10,445 bases of DNA, from NCBI GenBank assembly GCA_001953115.1, contig LSSL01006001.1:1-10445 (forward strand). Reading direction: 5' to 3'. Positions 1 to 7,921 of the stretch are shown here, piece by piece. Source of the DNA: Smittium mucronatum. Its lineage: Eukaryota > Kickxellomycota > Harpellomycetes > Harpellales > Legeriomycetaceae. The position numbers and the translations under genes are program-made. Every line of letters starts with the position of its first letter. Within the stretch, counting starts at the first letter, position 1. The notes under the pieces are model-generated. The model made no database searches. It was not told where the DNA came from and saw only the letters and a program-made list of their open reading frames with translations.

Positions 1-60
1 AATATTAAGCCCCGCCAGCCTGCTCTCATTTACCTTTGCTAAAGATGATAAGGATATCAT
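1..60 (-). CDS. Possible 5' end of a gene running off the left edge
   Basis: Reading the minus strand, an ATG at 60-58 opens a frame of 20 codons that is still open at the window edge. Its first residues are MISLSSLAKVNESRLAG. The same frame is open upstream of this ATG as far as a TAA near 113, so the exact start is uncertain. The stretch is visibly richer in G and C than its surroundings, with a patch at 9-23, and its codon choice (AGC, AGG, CTG, GCG, GGG) is unlike the A/T-dominated junk next to it. That is the main reason to take it as coding. No domain can be named from 20 residues. It could equally be a broken gene tip or a chance frame. Confidence 0.35.
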   Translation of the reverse strand, partial: MISLSSLAKVNESRLAGLNI

Positions 61-225
61 AAACCATAATTTTACTATACTATCATTTTTTTTTGTTAGA
101 TACTTTATTTATTATCAAATACATTTTTTTTGTCTTTTGGAAGTTTGATTGTGTTATCCAATAAAAGATGGTAACACTTAATATGATAGCCCACCCCTCC
201 TTTCATATAATATTGATTATTCTTC

Positions 226-237
226 GCCCTATAGGGC
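226..237. repeat. 12-bp perfect GC-rich palindrome
   Basis: GCCCTATAGGGC is a perfect palindrome in otherwise AT-rich DNA, 25 bases downstream of the C-rich patch CCCACCCCTCC at 190-200. It could be a protein-binding site or chance. Nothing in the sequence ties it to a gene except its position about 170 bases upstream of the possible left-edge gene on the minus strand. Confidence 0.3.
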
Positions 238-1039
238 TCGATTAATCTTACAAAATTCATTGAATAAAAAACAAAATCTATCAATATTGTAGACCTTGTG
301 TTAGCATTGGGCTAAAATTTAGGTTTTGGGTCTTTATGGATTATTTTAAAATATAATACTCAACCAGAGACATTACATCATGTAATATAATATAAAAATT
401 GCTCATATTTACATATGTTGTCAAATAGCATGTAAAAAATTATTTATTTTAAATGCTTTTTTCTATTCCTTTTACGATTTTTATTTTCTCTGTAGATATT
501 AAATCGGCTTTTTAATGTATAAATTACACTGTAAATGAAGTATTAAAGGAAAACCAATCATCCCCTGTGAATAATTTTTGCTTCGGATTTTCATTTTGTA
601 TTCGTAGAAAATACTCCTAATATTAAAGGAAAACAGGTTGAAAATTGTAAAATCAATACAGAAAGAATTTTTAGTTCTTATTAAATCTCTTAATTTTTTT
701 ATAATTCAATTTTAAAACATCAAAATGCGGCCAAATACTATATTTTTCTTTCTGGTGCTTTTAAGTACGGTTAGATAATAAAAAATTGAAAAAAAAATTG
801 AAAAACTGAAAATTTAGAATCAAATCTGATATTAATTTAGTAAAACGAATTATTTTTGGGAAATTTGCCTAATTGGAATTTTCAGCCTATGAAAACTGAT
901 AAATAATTTTGCGTAAATCATATTGCCTTTTTTTGCGTTTTCGGTTTAAATTTCCCTGTTTATTTATATTTAAGCATTTGATAGGATCAGAATAATTAAA
1001 AATTAAGACCAAAATAAACTATAGCTAGTTATAATAAAT

Positions 1040-1063
1040 TTAAAGCTTTACTTAAAGCTTTAC
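1040..1063. repeat. Tandem duplication of a 12-bp unit
   Basis: TTAAAGCTTTAC occurs twice in perfect succession (1040-1051 and 1052-1063). Each copy contains the palindrome TAAAGCTTTA. It is a local duplication of no evident function. Confidence 0.6.
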
Positions 1064-1444
1064 CTGTATCAAAAGTTTATTTTTTTAAAATAAATATTTA
1101 TTAGCGGCTGTAATTTTATTGTGATATAGACATGATCTTGAATATCATAAATATTTTATAGCCCCACTTAAACTCAGAAATCATAATACATCATTAAACA
1201 TAAAAAATATTTAAATAGAAAGTTCTCACTTAAATTTTTTCATGTTATTAGTTTATTATTCTTATTATCAATTCCCCCCCCCTAAAATATCAATATTTTT
1301 ATAGATTTATTATAATATTAAATTCAAAAATTTTGTTTATAAACTTTGATTCGGTCGAGAAAAAAATCAATTTCCGTGATATTATCTGTTTACTAATTTT
1401 TTTTCAGATTTTATTAATTAAATTATATATTTGCATTAATATGG

Positions 1445-1520
1445 TAAATTTTCAGTTTTTCATAAAATGTTTCAGATTTGTGCATAAAATTTCAGGTTTA
1501 TAATAAATTTCCCAAGTTTT
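1445..1520. repeat. Imperfect repeat of a ~20-bp AAATTTCAG(G)TTT unit
   Basis: Three to four diverged units follow each other. They read approximately AAATTTTCAGTTTTTCAT, AAAATGTTTCAGATTTGTGCAT, AAAATTTCAGGTTTATAAT and AAATTTCCCAAGTTTTTA. The shared part is an A-run followed by TTTCAG and a T-run. The spacing of about 20 bp suggests an old tandem array. In DNA this rich in A and T a chance origin cannot be excluded. Confidence 0.35.
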
Positions 1521-1725
1521 TAATGTTTAACATTTAAGTATCATAAGTGTCTGTATTATTTATACAAACTAAATAATAATAAAAGTTATTTAAAATTATT
1601 CAATAAATGTAATTTTATAATTAAACTCAGTAATCCTGTGCTTTTTAACAAATAATATATACTATTTACTTCATATTATAACAATTTATTAATTTATTAA
1701 TTTATCAAGACTCTTTAAATCGAGA

Positions 1726-1748
1726 ATAAGGATTTGTACCATCCTTAT
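1726..1748. repeat. Hairpin, 8-bp stem
   Basis: ATAAGGAT (1726-1733) and ATCCTTAT (1741-1748) are perfect reverse complements around the 7-base loop TTGTACC. There is no U-tract or neighbouring gene end that would make it a terminator, so no function is assigned. Confidence 0.4.
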
Positions 1749-1916
1749 AAAATTTTATCAATCATTACAAAACTCAAATTTTCTAATCCAGGAAAATTTT
1801 ATTATTAATTGAAAAAATAGCCAATAAAATATAAAAATGAGAATCTGTACGTGGGTGTGTAATTAATTGATAATTACATTGGAAAGAAGGCAGAATCTGT
1901 ATATAAATACAAATTT

Positions 1917-1932
1917 TGTACACATTTGCATT
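1917..1932. repeat. Left 16-bp direct repeat (candidate target-site duplication)
   Basis: TGTACACATTTGCATT is repeated perfectly at 2083-2098, and the match ends abruptly on both sides. The copies flank an insert that ends in a run of A, which is the arrangement left by target-primed reverse transcription. Confidence 0.65.
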
Positions 1933-2082
1933 TCCCGTAGGTACGATGCCGGTAGTCCGGCAGAGGAGCTTATTGTAGCTAGGATAATACACTTTTCTAT
2001 ACGACTTTTTCTTTTTTTCATATTTTTTAGTATAGTTTTTAATGACCTTATCATACAATAAAATTCCTTGATACAAAAAAAA
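1933..2082 (+). mobile_element. 150-bp retroposed insert (SINE-like or processed mRNA fragment)
   Basis: The insert lies exactly between two perfect 16-bp direct repeats. It begins with a GC-rich head of about 35 bases (1934-1968), which includes a hairpin TGCCGG-TAGT-CCGGCA at 1947-1962. It becomes T-rich, carries the polyadenylation signal AATAAA at 2057-2062, and ends in eight A (2075-2082). An insert with an AATAAA signal and an A-tail between target duplications is the known signature of reverse-transcribed RNA copied by a LINE-type enzyme. The source RNA is not recognised. GGTACGATGCC at 1940-1950 resembles a pol III B box at 9 of 11 positions, but no A box is visible, so a tRNA-derived SINE is only a possibility. 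A 5'-truncated copy of a cellular mRNA fits equally well. Confidence 0.55.
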
Positions 2083-2098
2083 TGTACACATTTGCATT
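2083..2098. repeat. Right 16-bp direct repeat (candidate target-site duplication)
   Basis: This is the second perfect copy of TGTACACATTTGCATT, directly after the A8 tail of the insert. The bases after the two copies differ, which fixes the repeat length at 16. Confidence 0.65.
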
Positions 2099-2357
2099 GT
2101 TTTGTATATGTTTTCCTAAATTTATATAATGATACTTATAACATTTTATCATATATTAGCATTAATAATTGAGTAAATTAAAATTTTTGAAGAAAACAAA
2201 ATTTTAATACTACAAAATATAATTTTATTACATTTTTGAATTCGTAAATAATTAACCTTTACCTGGTATAAAGCTATTTGTAGTACTCCCAACAGAAATC
2301 TACCGATTTTTGTTCAACATTGTACAAGATTTATCATATTAAAATGAAAATTTTAAA

Positions 2358-2378
2358 TTATGAATTCGTAATTCATAA
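2358..2378. repeat. Hairpin, 9-bp stem with 3-base loop
   Basis: TTATGAATT and AATTCATAA are perfect reverse complements around CGT. It is AT-rich and has no adjacent gene; function unknown. Confidence 0.4.
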
Positions 2379-2676
2379 AATTATCTTAATTTTCGGAATA
2401 AACTGCATATATTATTTATCCGTTATATATTATATAATAATATCCAATAGTTAGTGGAAACTAATTTATGATTTAGCATTTTTTAATTGGCCAATAGATA
2501 ATATTATTAAATCGACATGATTTATTATAATAAAATATTAATTCCAAGAACATAATAATATGATTATACTTTTAACAAAAAATTCAAAAGAGGATGAAAA
2601 TCCCTTTTTACTCTCACTACATTCATTTTATATATAATTTATTTTCTCCCAAGATCAATCACGTAACGCCGTAAAA

Positions 2677-2701
2677 AGGGGTAACTTATCTTATTACCCC
2701 T
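2677..2701. repeat. Hairpin with GGGGTAA/TTACCCC stem
   Basis: AGGGGTAA and TTACCCCT pair over 8 bp around the loop CTTATCTTA. The four G-C pairs make it the most stable short hairpin in the left flank. No neighbouring transcript is known, so it is not called a terminator. Confidence 0.4.
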
Positions 2702-3120
2702 ATACAAAGTTTGAATATATTAAAAATCGATATAATTACATCAAAAATAAGATTAATTTATACATTAAAATAGATAGTTTAGGCTATTTCAGCTTATATT
2801 CAAATATTTTAAGCAAATTATACTAAATTCAGCTACATTTGTCTATTTTAAGCGATTTTAGACTAATAAAAAAATTTATTCAATTATATCATTCGATTAA
2901 TTAGGATATTTTCGACTGATTTTTATTAAATTAGATAATCAATAAAATTAAGTCCTTTGAATCGGATAAGGTATTTACATTTTCTGTTTCATAAATAAGC
3001 CAAAACGGAAATTTTTCCAGGAATATTATTAAAATTTATTAGCAATAAGCTAGGTTTAAGTGGAATTTATCAATAGAGAAAATTTATACATTTGGATATG
3101 GATTATTATATAGAGTAAAT

Positions 3121-3205
3121 TGAAAAAATAGACCGGGTTTCAAAAAAATTTGTGAAAATAGACTGATTTAAAATTATTTGCAAAAATAGAACGATTTTTT
3201 ATTTC
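3121..3205 (+). repeat. Threefold subterminal repeat, left arm
   Basis: The core AAAATAGA followed by two variable bases and a G/T-rich tail occurs at 3125 (AAAATAGACCGGGTTT), 3155 (AAAATAGACTGATTT) and 3183 (AAAATAGAACGATTT). The spacings are 30 and 28 bp, and each copy is preceded by a TTG-containing lead. Tandem subterminal motifs of this sort are often transposase binding sites in MULEs and related elements; that role is an inference here. Confidence 0.55.
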
Positions 3206-3272
3206 ATTTTCCTATTGGAAGAATAGCTTTACAATCATTTTTTGTTGTTGAGATGAGTGGATATTAGCGTAA

Positions 3273-3491
3273 ATGTTGCGTCTATTAATAATTAAAATTT
3301 TCATTGGGCTACTATATTTGAGTATCTATCGTCATTTTTTAATCGATAAATATATAAATAAAAAATTTCGGCCATATTTAACTTTATTGCGATGTACCAT
3401 AAAAATTTATAAGACTTTACTTCTACCCCACACATATCAAATATTACAGAAAAGACTCAAATACACACAAGCTTTCTTATACCATCCGTAA
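3273..3491 (+). CDS. 72-codon ORF inside the left arm, function unknown
   Basis: An ATG-to-TAA frame starts MLRLLIIKIFIGLLYLSIYR. Residues 4-18 are hydrophobic enough for one membrane segment or signal anchor, followed by a Lys/Arg/Tyr-rich tail. TAA sits directly before the ATG, which fixes the start. After the stop, the same frame stays open for another 45 codons or so (to about 3629), which could mean one stop in a once longer gene. In DNA this AT-rich, chance frames of about 70 codons are expected once or twice per 10 kb, so this may not be a gene. It is identical in the right arm only because the arms are identical, so that identity is not independent evidence of selection. No family is recognised. 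Confidence 0.25.
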   Translation: MLRLLIIKIFIGLLYLSIYRHFLIDKYINKKFRPYLTLLRCTIKIYKTLLLPHTYQILQKRLKYTQAFLYHP

Positions 3492-3905
3492 ATAGGAGTT
3501 ATATGCACAAGTAAGAAATTCTGTGAAATTTTTAAAATCAGAATCGATATCGAGCCCAAAGTTAAGAATTATTTTATTTTATTTAAATGGATCATGATTT
3601 ATATAAACAATTATATCCTTAAATCATAAAAGATTTGAAATCAAAAAATTTTATGACAAAATTTGAATTGAAAAAAATTTATTACCAGAGAGTGCAGATT
3701 TCAGTACAGCTGCGGTATATGTATTAAGTATTAAATTTGGTTTTTGCTTCCATCATATTTAACTGGTAATAATAATAAAAAAAATTTCAAGTTAAATATA
3801 TTTTATTATTTTCAAAAAACACATATATATTAGAATATATTTTTTCTCTACGGATTATAATAATAGATCGAGAAAGTATACATGGAATAAATCAAAAAGG
3901 CTATC

Positions 3906-4395
3906 AAATTACTTTTTTCCTTTTATGCGACTTAAATACATCGGTTAAGATACGAAAAGTATGTGCCTTATTGATTTATAATAATATGATCAGTTTTTTT
4001 GAAATGATAGTTTTTTTATCACTTAATATCCTTATAATGCAACTAATGTAAATTATAAGATTTGGGGTAAGTATATATGTAGAGTATTTATTTTATGGAT
4101 ATAATGGTATCTTTTATTAATCTTAAATTGGTGAAATACAGCCAGGTATTATTGATTCAATCATTAAATTTTGATTTTTTTTTTACTTATATTTTCAGCT
4201 ATTTTAATGATAAGAACTAAAAATTAATTTTTATTTTTAAAACTACTGTAAACAATTGCTCCAAGCGATGATTTTTTTGATAAATTTTAATAGAATTAAA
4301 ATAAAAGAATTCAATTTTAAAACTTTATATAAGCATGTTTAATTAATCCATATTATAATTAAATAATTGCGTTAATATTTAACTGGAGTTTAAAA
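3906..4395. other. Core spacer between left arm and 3' end of transposase pseudogene
   Basis: These 490 bases contain no gene that I can name. Two open stretches on the plus strand deserve mention. One runs out of the arm (about 3779-4050) through IHGINQKGYQITFFLLCDL and on to a TAA. The other runs from an ATG near 4096 for about 39 codons to a TAA near 4219. Both are short and of ordinary AT-rich composition, and either could be a remnant of a second element gene or chance. Confidence 0.35.
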
Positions 4396-6064
4396 TTAGA
4401 TTATCTTTACAAGTATTTTAGTTGTGAATAGATTTTCTAAAATTTCCCCGATTAGTTTTTCATCTGCTTCTTGACTCGTCTATCTCAAATACCTATTCTT
4501 CTTAGGTCTTACTGGGATTTTTTTTTATCAACGGAGTCATCGTAAAATTATCCTATAAAACCTCACTAGAGTCTATTGTATTGAATCCGAATCCATAAGC
4601 CTTAATAAGAGTTTCTTTTCTTTACACTTTTCCGGCATATGATTAGTGGTACATTTTTAAAAAAGACAATATTTTACTAAACTGGAGACAAGGAATTTAT
4701 TATTCCTTCATAAATCCATTTGAGCATTTCTTTAGAAAAAAATCAACTAATCTTGATCCCTCACCTGTCATTTCAACGCTAAATGTATTTTCATCGAATT
4801 TCTCAATTCTCCTTTCACTTTCTAATATAATGTTTTTTTGGAGTATTTCTCTAGACTTTGAAGACAGTTTTAAAGAGATGTAATTTATTTTTTTGAGTTT
4901 TCCGAAAAATCCTTCTCCAACCTTTGATTTTAATTTGATTACGACGTAATATAAGATTTTTTTCTTTCTTCCTATACCCAACTGTTTTTAGACTCGGACA
5001 TATTTAAAGAAATAATCCCGTTTCTTGGGATAGGAAAATGCGATGACACCCATTTTTCATATACTATATTTTTTAATAATAATAAATTCTTTCATCTATC
5101 GATTTTATCAATATAATTTTTTCTTTAAAATATTCTTTGTCAAACTCCTTATCCGTAAACCATAGTTTTCGTGTTAATTTTTTACCAAAATTTCCTAAAA
5201 TATTTAATTCGATATGCACAAAAAATCTTGAATGCCTTGCTAGCTTAATCATGCTTATAACAGCGGTATCATTTTCTTTCATACCGTTGCTAATAATGAA
5301 GAGCTTTTCATTATCTGATGAGTAGGAATTTCCATTATTTATATTAGCTAAAAAGTCTGACCATGGCTCAGTATTATCTATTGGATATACACCGAATTAT
5401 ACTGGTGCTATATTCGCCGTTCCTTGCATTGAAGATGTCATTAATATAACTCCACCGTATCTTGACTTCAAGTTACAGGCATTTAAACACATAGCCGGTA
5501 TTGAGTATTCTGTGTATTTAATGCATTGGGATATATAAATAGCGAAGCTATAAAATCTATTATCTTTTTTCCCACAGAAAATTTTATATCTCAAGTTTTT
5601 TCTTGAAAATCAATCCAGGAGATTCCCAATTTTTTTAATCTTTTCATTTTCATCTTTCAGAGAAATGTTTTTAATATAAGACAAATATCGGTGCACCATT
5701 GAGTATGATATTTATGATCTAAATTTTTTTAAAGAATTTTTTGAAATCAACTGGTTTGGATTTAGGATAAACCATTATAAGATATGTTGAAATATATTTA
5801 ACGGTTTTTCCTGTCAACTTTACGCCAATACGGTAAAAATTATTTTAGTAATTTTGCATTATATGATAAAAGCCAATATTCCTTAAACTGCAGCTAAAAT
5901 AGAATCTACATTCATCATTTATACCTCTATCAGACATATTGCTTTTAGAACTGTTTAATAATTTTTTTCTGGAATAGAATTCTATATTATGTTTAATTTA
6001 AAAATCTTTAGCTTGCGCTTTATTCCTGAAATATTTGGGATAATTTAACCAATAGCTCTTTCAT
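4396..6064 (-). pseudogene. Decayed MULE-type transposase pseudogene
   Basis: This is a DDE transposase that would cut and rejoin the element's ends in the nucleus; it is now nonfunctional. In order on the minus strand: a possible start MKELLVKLSQIFQE (ATG 6064), just inside the right arm; a region with KSNMSDRGINDECRFYFSC (5955-5899), like the Cys-containing N-terminal domain of MuDR proteins; KLTGKTVKYISTYLIMVYPK (5820-5761); and the MULE core. The core has CLNACNLKSRYGG (5489-5451), where family members have Asp in place of the first Asn. A second motif FIISNG again has Asn for Asp (5288-5286). HSRFFVH (5234-5214) matches H-x2-C-x2-H with Phe for Cys. NMSESKNSW keeps the expected Glu (4995-4993). 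A SWIM finger remnant has CSN (4726-4718) and IPCLQ (4696-4682), missing its second Cys and its His. A polar, charged tail ends at TAA 4398-4396. Stops occur at 5998, 5847, 5721, 5612, 5399, 5075, 4974, 4702 and 4699, with at least four frameshifts. The full length of about 550 codons suits the family. Family call firm; N-terminus uncertain. Confidence 0.85.
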
Positions 6065-6499
6065 TGAAGGGGAAAAGAGTGCTTCGATAGCCTTTTTGAT
6101 TTATTCCATTTATACTTTCTCGATCTATTATTATAATCCGTAGAGAAAAAATATATTCTAATATATATGTGTTTTTTGAAAATAATAAAATATATTTAAC
6201 TTGAAATTTTTTTTATTATTATTACCAGTTAAATATGATGGAAGCAAAAACCAAATTTAATACTTAATACATATACCGCAGCTGTACTGAAATCTGCACT
6301 CTCTGGTAATAAATTTTTTTCAATTCAAATTTTGTCATAAAATTTTTTGATTTCAAATCTTTTATGATTTAAGGATATAATTGTTTATATAAATCATGAT
6401 CCATTTAAATAAAATAAAATAATTCTTAACTTTGGGCTCGATATCGATTCTGATTTTAAAAATTTCACAGAATTTCTTACTTGTGCATATAACTCCTAT

Positions 6500-6718
6500 T
6501 TACGGATGGTATAAGAAAGCTTGTGTGTATTTGAGTCTTTTCTGTAATATTTGATATGTGTGGGGTAGAAGTAAAGTCTTATAAATTTTTATGGTACATC
6601 GCAATAAAGTTAAATATGGCCGAAATTTTTTATTTATATATTTATCGATTAAAAAATGACGATAGATACTCAAATATAGTAGCCCAATGAAAATTTTAAT
6701 TATTAATAGACGCAACAT
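6500..6718 (-). CDS. 72-codon ORF inside the right arm, second copy
   Basis: This encodes the same predicted protein as the ORF at 3273-3491 in the left arm, letter for letter, because the arms are copies. It points away from the right outer end toward the core, as its twin does. Function unknown. It may be a chance frame. Confidence 0.25.
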   Translation of the reverse strand: MLRLLIIKIFIGLLYLSIYRHFLIDKYINKKFRPYLTLLRCTIKIYKTLLLPHTYQILQKRLKYTQAFLYHP

Positions 6719-6785
6719 TTACGCTAATATCCACTCATCTCAACAACAAAAAATGATTGTAAAGCTATTCTTCCAATAGGAAAAT

Positions 6786-6870
6786 GAAATAAAAAATCGT
6801 TCTATTTTTGCAAATAATTTTAAATCAGTCTATTTTCACAAATTTTTTTGAAACCCGGTCTATTTTTTCA
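6786..6870 (-). repeat. Threefold subterminal repeat, right arm
   Basis: This is the mirror copy of the three AAAATAGA-core units at 3121-3205, here on the minus strand with the same 28- and 30-bp spacing. The two sets are therefore symmetric about the element, about 340 bases in from each outer end. Confidence 0.55.
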
Positions 6871-7209
6871 ATTTACTCTATATAATAATCCATATCCAAA
6901 TGTATAAATTTTCTCTATTGATAAATTCCACTTAAACCTAGCTTATTGCTAATAAATTTTAATAATATTCCTGGAAAAATTTCCGTTTTGGCTTATTTAT
7001 GAAACAGAAAATGTAAATACCTTATCCGATTCAAAGGACTTAATTTTATTGATTATCTAATTTAATAAAAATCAGTCGAAAATATCCTAATTAATCGAAT
7101 GATATAATTGAATAAATTTTTTTATTAGTCTAAAATCGCTTAAAATAGACAAATGTAGCTGAATTTAGTATAATTTGCTTAAAATATTTGAATATAAGCA
7201 TAAATAGCC

Positions 7210-7921
7210 GAAATTTATCAGTTAATCATTTTATACCGCCATATATGAAAGGATCAATATTTTAAGACTAAGAGATAAAAAGATGTCACTCAAGTTTAAA
7301 TTATTCTAAAATAATGATAAATTTTCTAATTTATGAGTTTCTGAAGACCTTCATACTTAGAAAGCTGTCTTGTAAAAGTTTAAATTACCTACAGTCTAGA
7401 TAATTATAAAAAGGACATTATATATCTTTATTTCATTACCAAATATTATTTTATGAATTTTGTAAATCTGAGTTAAATAAGCATCTAGTGGTATATTTCT
7501 TATCACATTGTTTCATTTTTTATCAAAATTTTGGAAATCGCGAGCGAAAAATTTTGAATTTATCTATTTGGTTCATCTAGGAGATTATTTATCTAGTAAA
7601 GATATTTTTAAAATGTTTAATAATAAATTTAAAATATTTTATCGCTTTTAGTCCTTAGATTTTAATGTTCGCGAAAGTTTTATCAATTCTAAATATACTA
7701 ATTATTAGACTAAAAAATTTATTCATTTTTTGAAAATTAATATTATAATTTTTCATATAATTCACCGATTATAAATGAAAATCTATTATTTATTTGTAGA
7801 GTCTGACAATAATTTTGATATTTCGACAACTCGAAAACCCCCTTTTACTTATCATGCTAGTTTAGCAATAATATGCGAATAATAGCGCAATTATTTTTTT
7901 CATTTTAATCGTTAGTTTTTT
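7210..7921. other. AT-rich spacer, no gene recognised
   Basis: I find no coding remnant, RNA gene or notable repeat in these 0.7 kb between the right arm and the next ORF. A C5 run at 7838-7842 (within AACCCCCTT) is the only clearly non-AT feature, about 80 bases upstream of the ATG at 7922. Confidence 0.5.

Larger units (their letters stand above)
61..1916. other. AT-rich intergenic stretch with small repeats, no gene recognised
   Basis: I see no reading frame worth calling in these 1.9 kb. Small structures are present. A perfect 12-bp palindrome GCCCTATAGGGC lies at 226-237, next to a C-rich patch at 190-200. A 14-bp direct repeat TATTAAAGGAAAAC occurs at 541-554 and 621-634. A perfect 12-bp tandem duplication lies at 1040-1063. 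A C9 homopolymer lies at 1274-1282. Loosely repeated AAATTTCAG-like units lie at about 1445-1520. An AATTTATT triplet lies at 1683-1705, and a hairpin at 1726-1748. If the left-edge gene is real, its promoter would lie within roughly 61-250; the C-rich patch (G-rich on the minus strand) is the only notable sequence there. Confidence 0.5.
2099..2781. other. AT-rich spacer with two hairpins, no gene recognised
   Basis: No convincing coding frame is seen between the retroposed insert and the large inverted-repeat element. Two hairpins stand out. TTATGAATT-CGT-AATTCATAA lies at 2358-2378. AGGGGTAA (2677-2684) pairs with TTACCCCT (2694-2701) across a 9-base loop. The second lies about 80 bases outside the left end of the element, in the only G/C-containing patch of this spacer (2661-2701). 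Confidence 0.5.
2792..3905. repeat. Left 1114-bp terminal inverted repeat
   Basis: Every base pairs with its partner in the right arm (positions sum to 9991), except 3881 (C) against 6110 (T, where A would be needed... i.e. the complementary reading gives G versus T). The inner boundary is abrupt after AAAAAGGCTATC. The arm has no indel relative to its partner. It contains a threefold subterminal repeat (3121-3205) and a 72-codon ORF (3273-3491). It is otherwise AT-rich and apparently noncoding. Confidence 0.93.
6086..7199. repeat. Right 1114-bp terminal inverted repeat
   Basis: This is the exact reverse complement of 2792-3905 apart from position 6110, without indels. The inner edge lies 22 bases upstream of the likely transposase ATG, so in an active relative this arm would hold the transposase promoter. 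No TATA or initiator can be singled out in such AT-rich DNA. Confidence 0.93.
2782..7209 (-). mobile_element. Mutator-like (MULE) DNA transposon with 1.1-kb inverted arms
   Basis: Two inverted arms of 1114 bp enclose a 2180-bp core holding a decayed MULE-type transposase on the minus strand. Long terminal inverted repeats around such a gene are the classic MULE layout, so the arms are read as the element's TIRs. The arms match with one difference. Beyond them the match continues weakly for 10 bases (GGCTATTT at 2782-2789 against AAATAGCC at 7202-7209, with two mismatches between), so the outermost end is probably GGCTATTTCAGC. MULEs usually leave 8-11-bp target duplications; none is clear outside either end, so the exact termini are uncertain. 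The gene's start side faces the right arm, and about 490 bases separate its end from the left arm. The element cannot encode its own transposition now. Confidence 0.8.

Noticed and set aside
1274..1282. C9 run as a functional promoter element or G-quadruplex
   Set aside because: It is a single homopolymer with no gene start near it and no further G-runs to build a quadruplex.
1940..1950. GGTACGATGCC as a pol III B box proving a tRNA-derived SINE
   Set aside because: Two positions differ from consensus and no A box is visible within the insert, so it is not sufficient.
1783..2097. ORFs of 63-104 codons on both strands around the retroposed insert
   Set aside because: They cross the boundaries of the 150-bp insert and its duplications, so they are frames stitched together by the insertion rather than genes.
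3779..4050. Plus-strand open frame leaving the left arm into the core
   Set aside because: It spans the arm/core junction, lacks a convincing start or any recognised motif, and its arm-side part has a near-identical counterpart only because of the inverted repeat.
4700..4981. Treating the 93-codon minus-strand frame as a separate small gene
   Set aside because: It begins at TTG rather than ATG, and its sequence continues the transposase between the Glu motif and the SWIM finger remnant; it is one segment of the pseudogene.
5137..5325. 62-codon plus-strand ORF in the element core
   Set aside because: It is antisense to the best-preserved part of the transposase pseudogene, whose motifs on the minus strand explain the open frame.
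5073..5594. Two separate small genes on the minus strand (5397-5594 and 5073-5282)
   Set aside because: They are in the same frame, separated by a single TAA at 5399-5397 and open sequence, and together form the MULE core.
2792..7199. CRISPR array or phage-type attachment arrangement
   Set aside because: The repeats are two long inverted arms around a transposase, not short direct repeats with unique spacers, and no integrase or cas gene is present.
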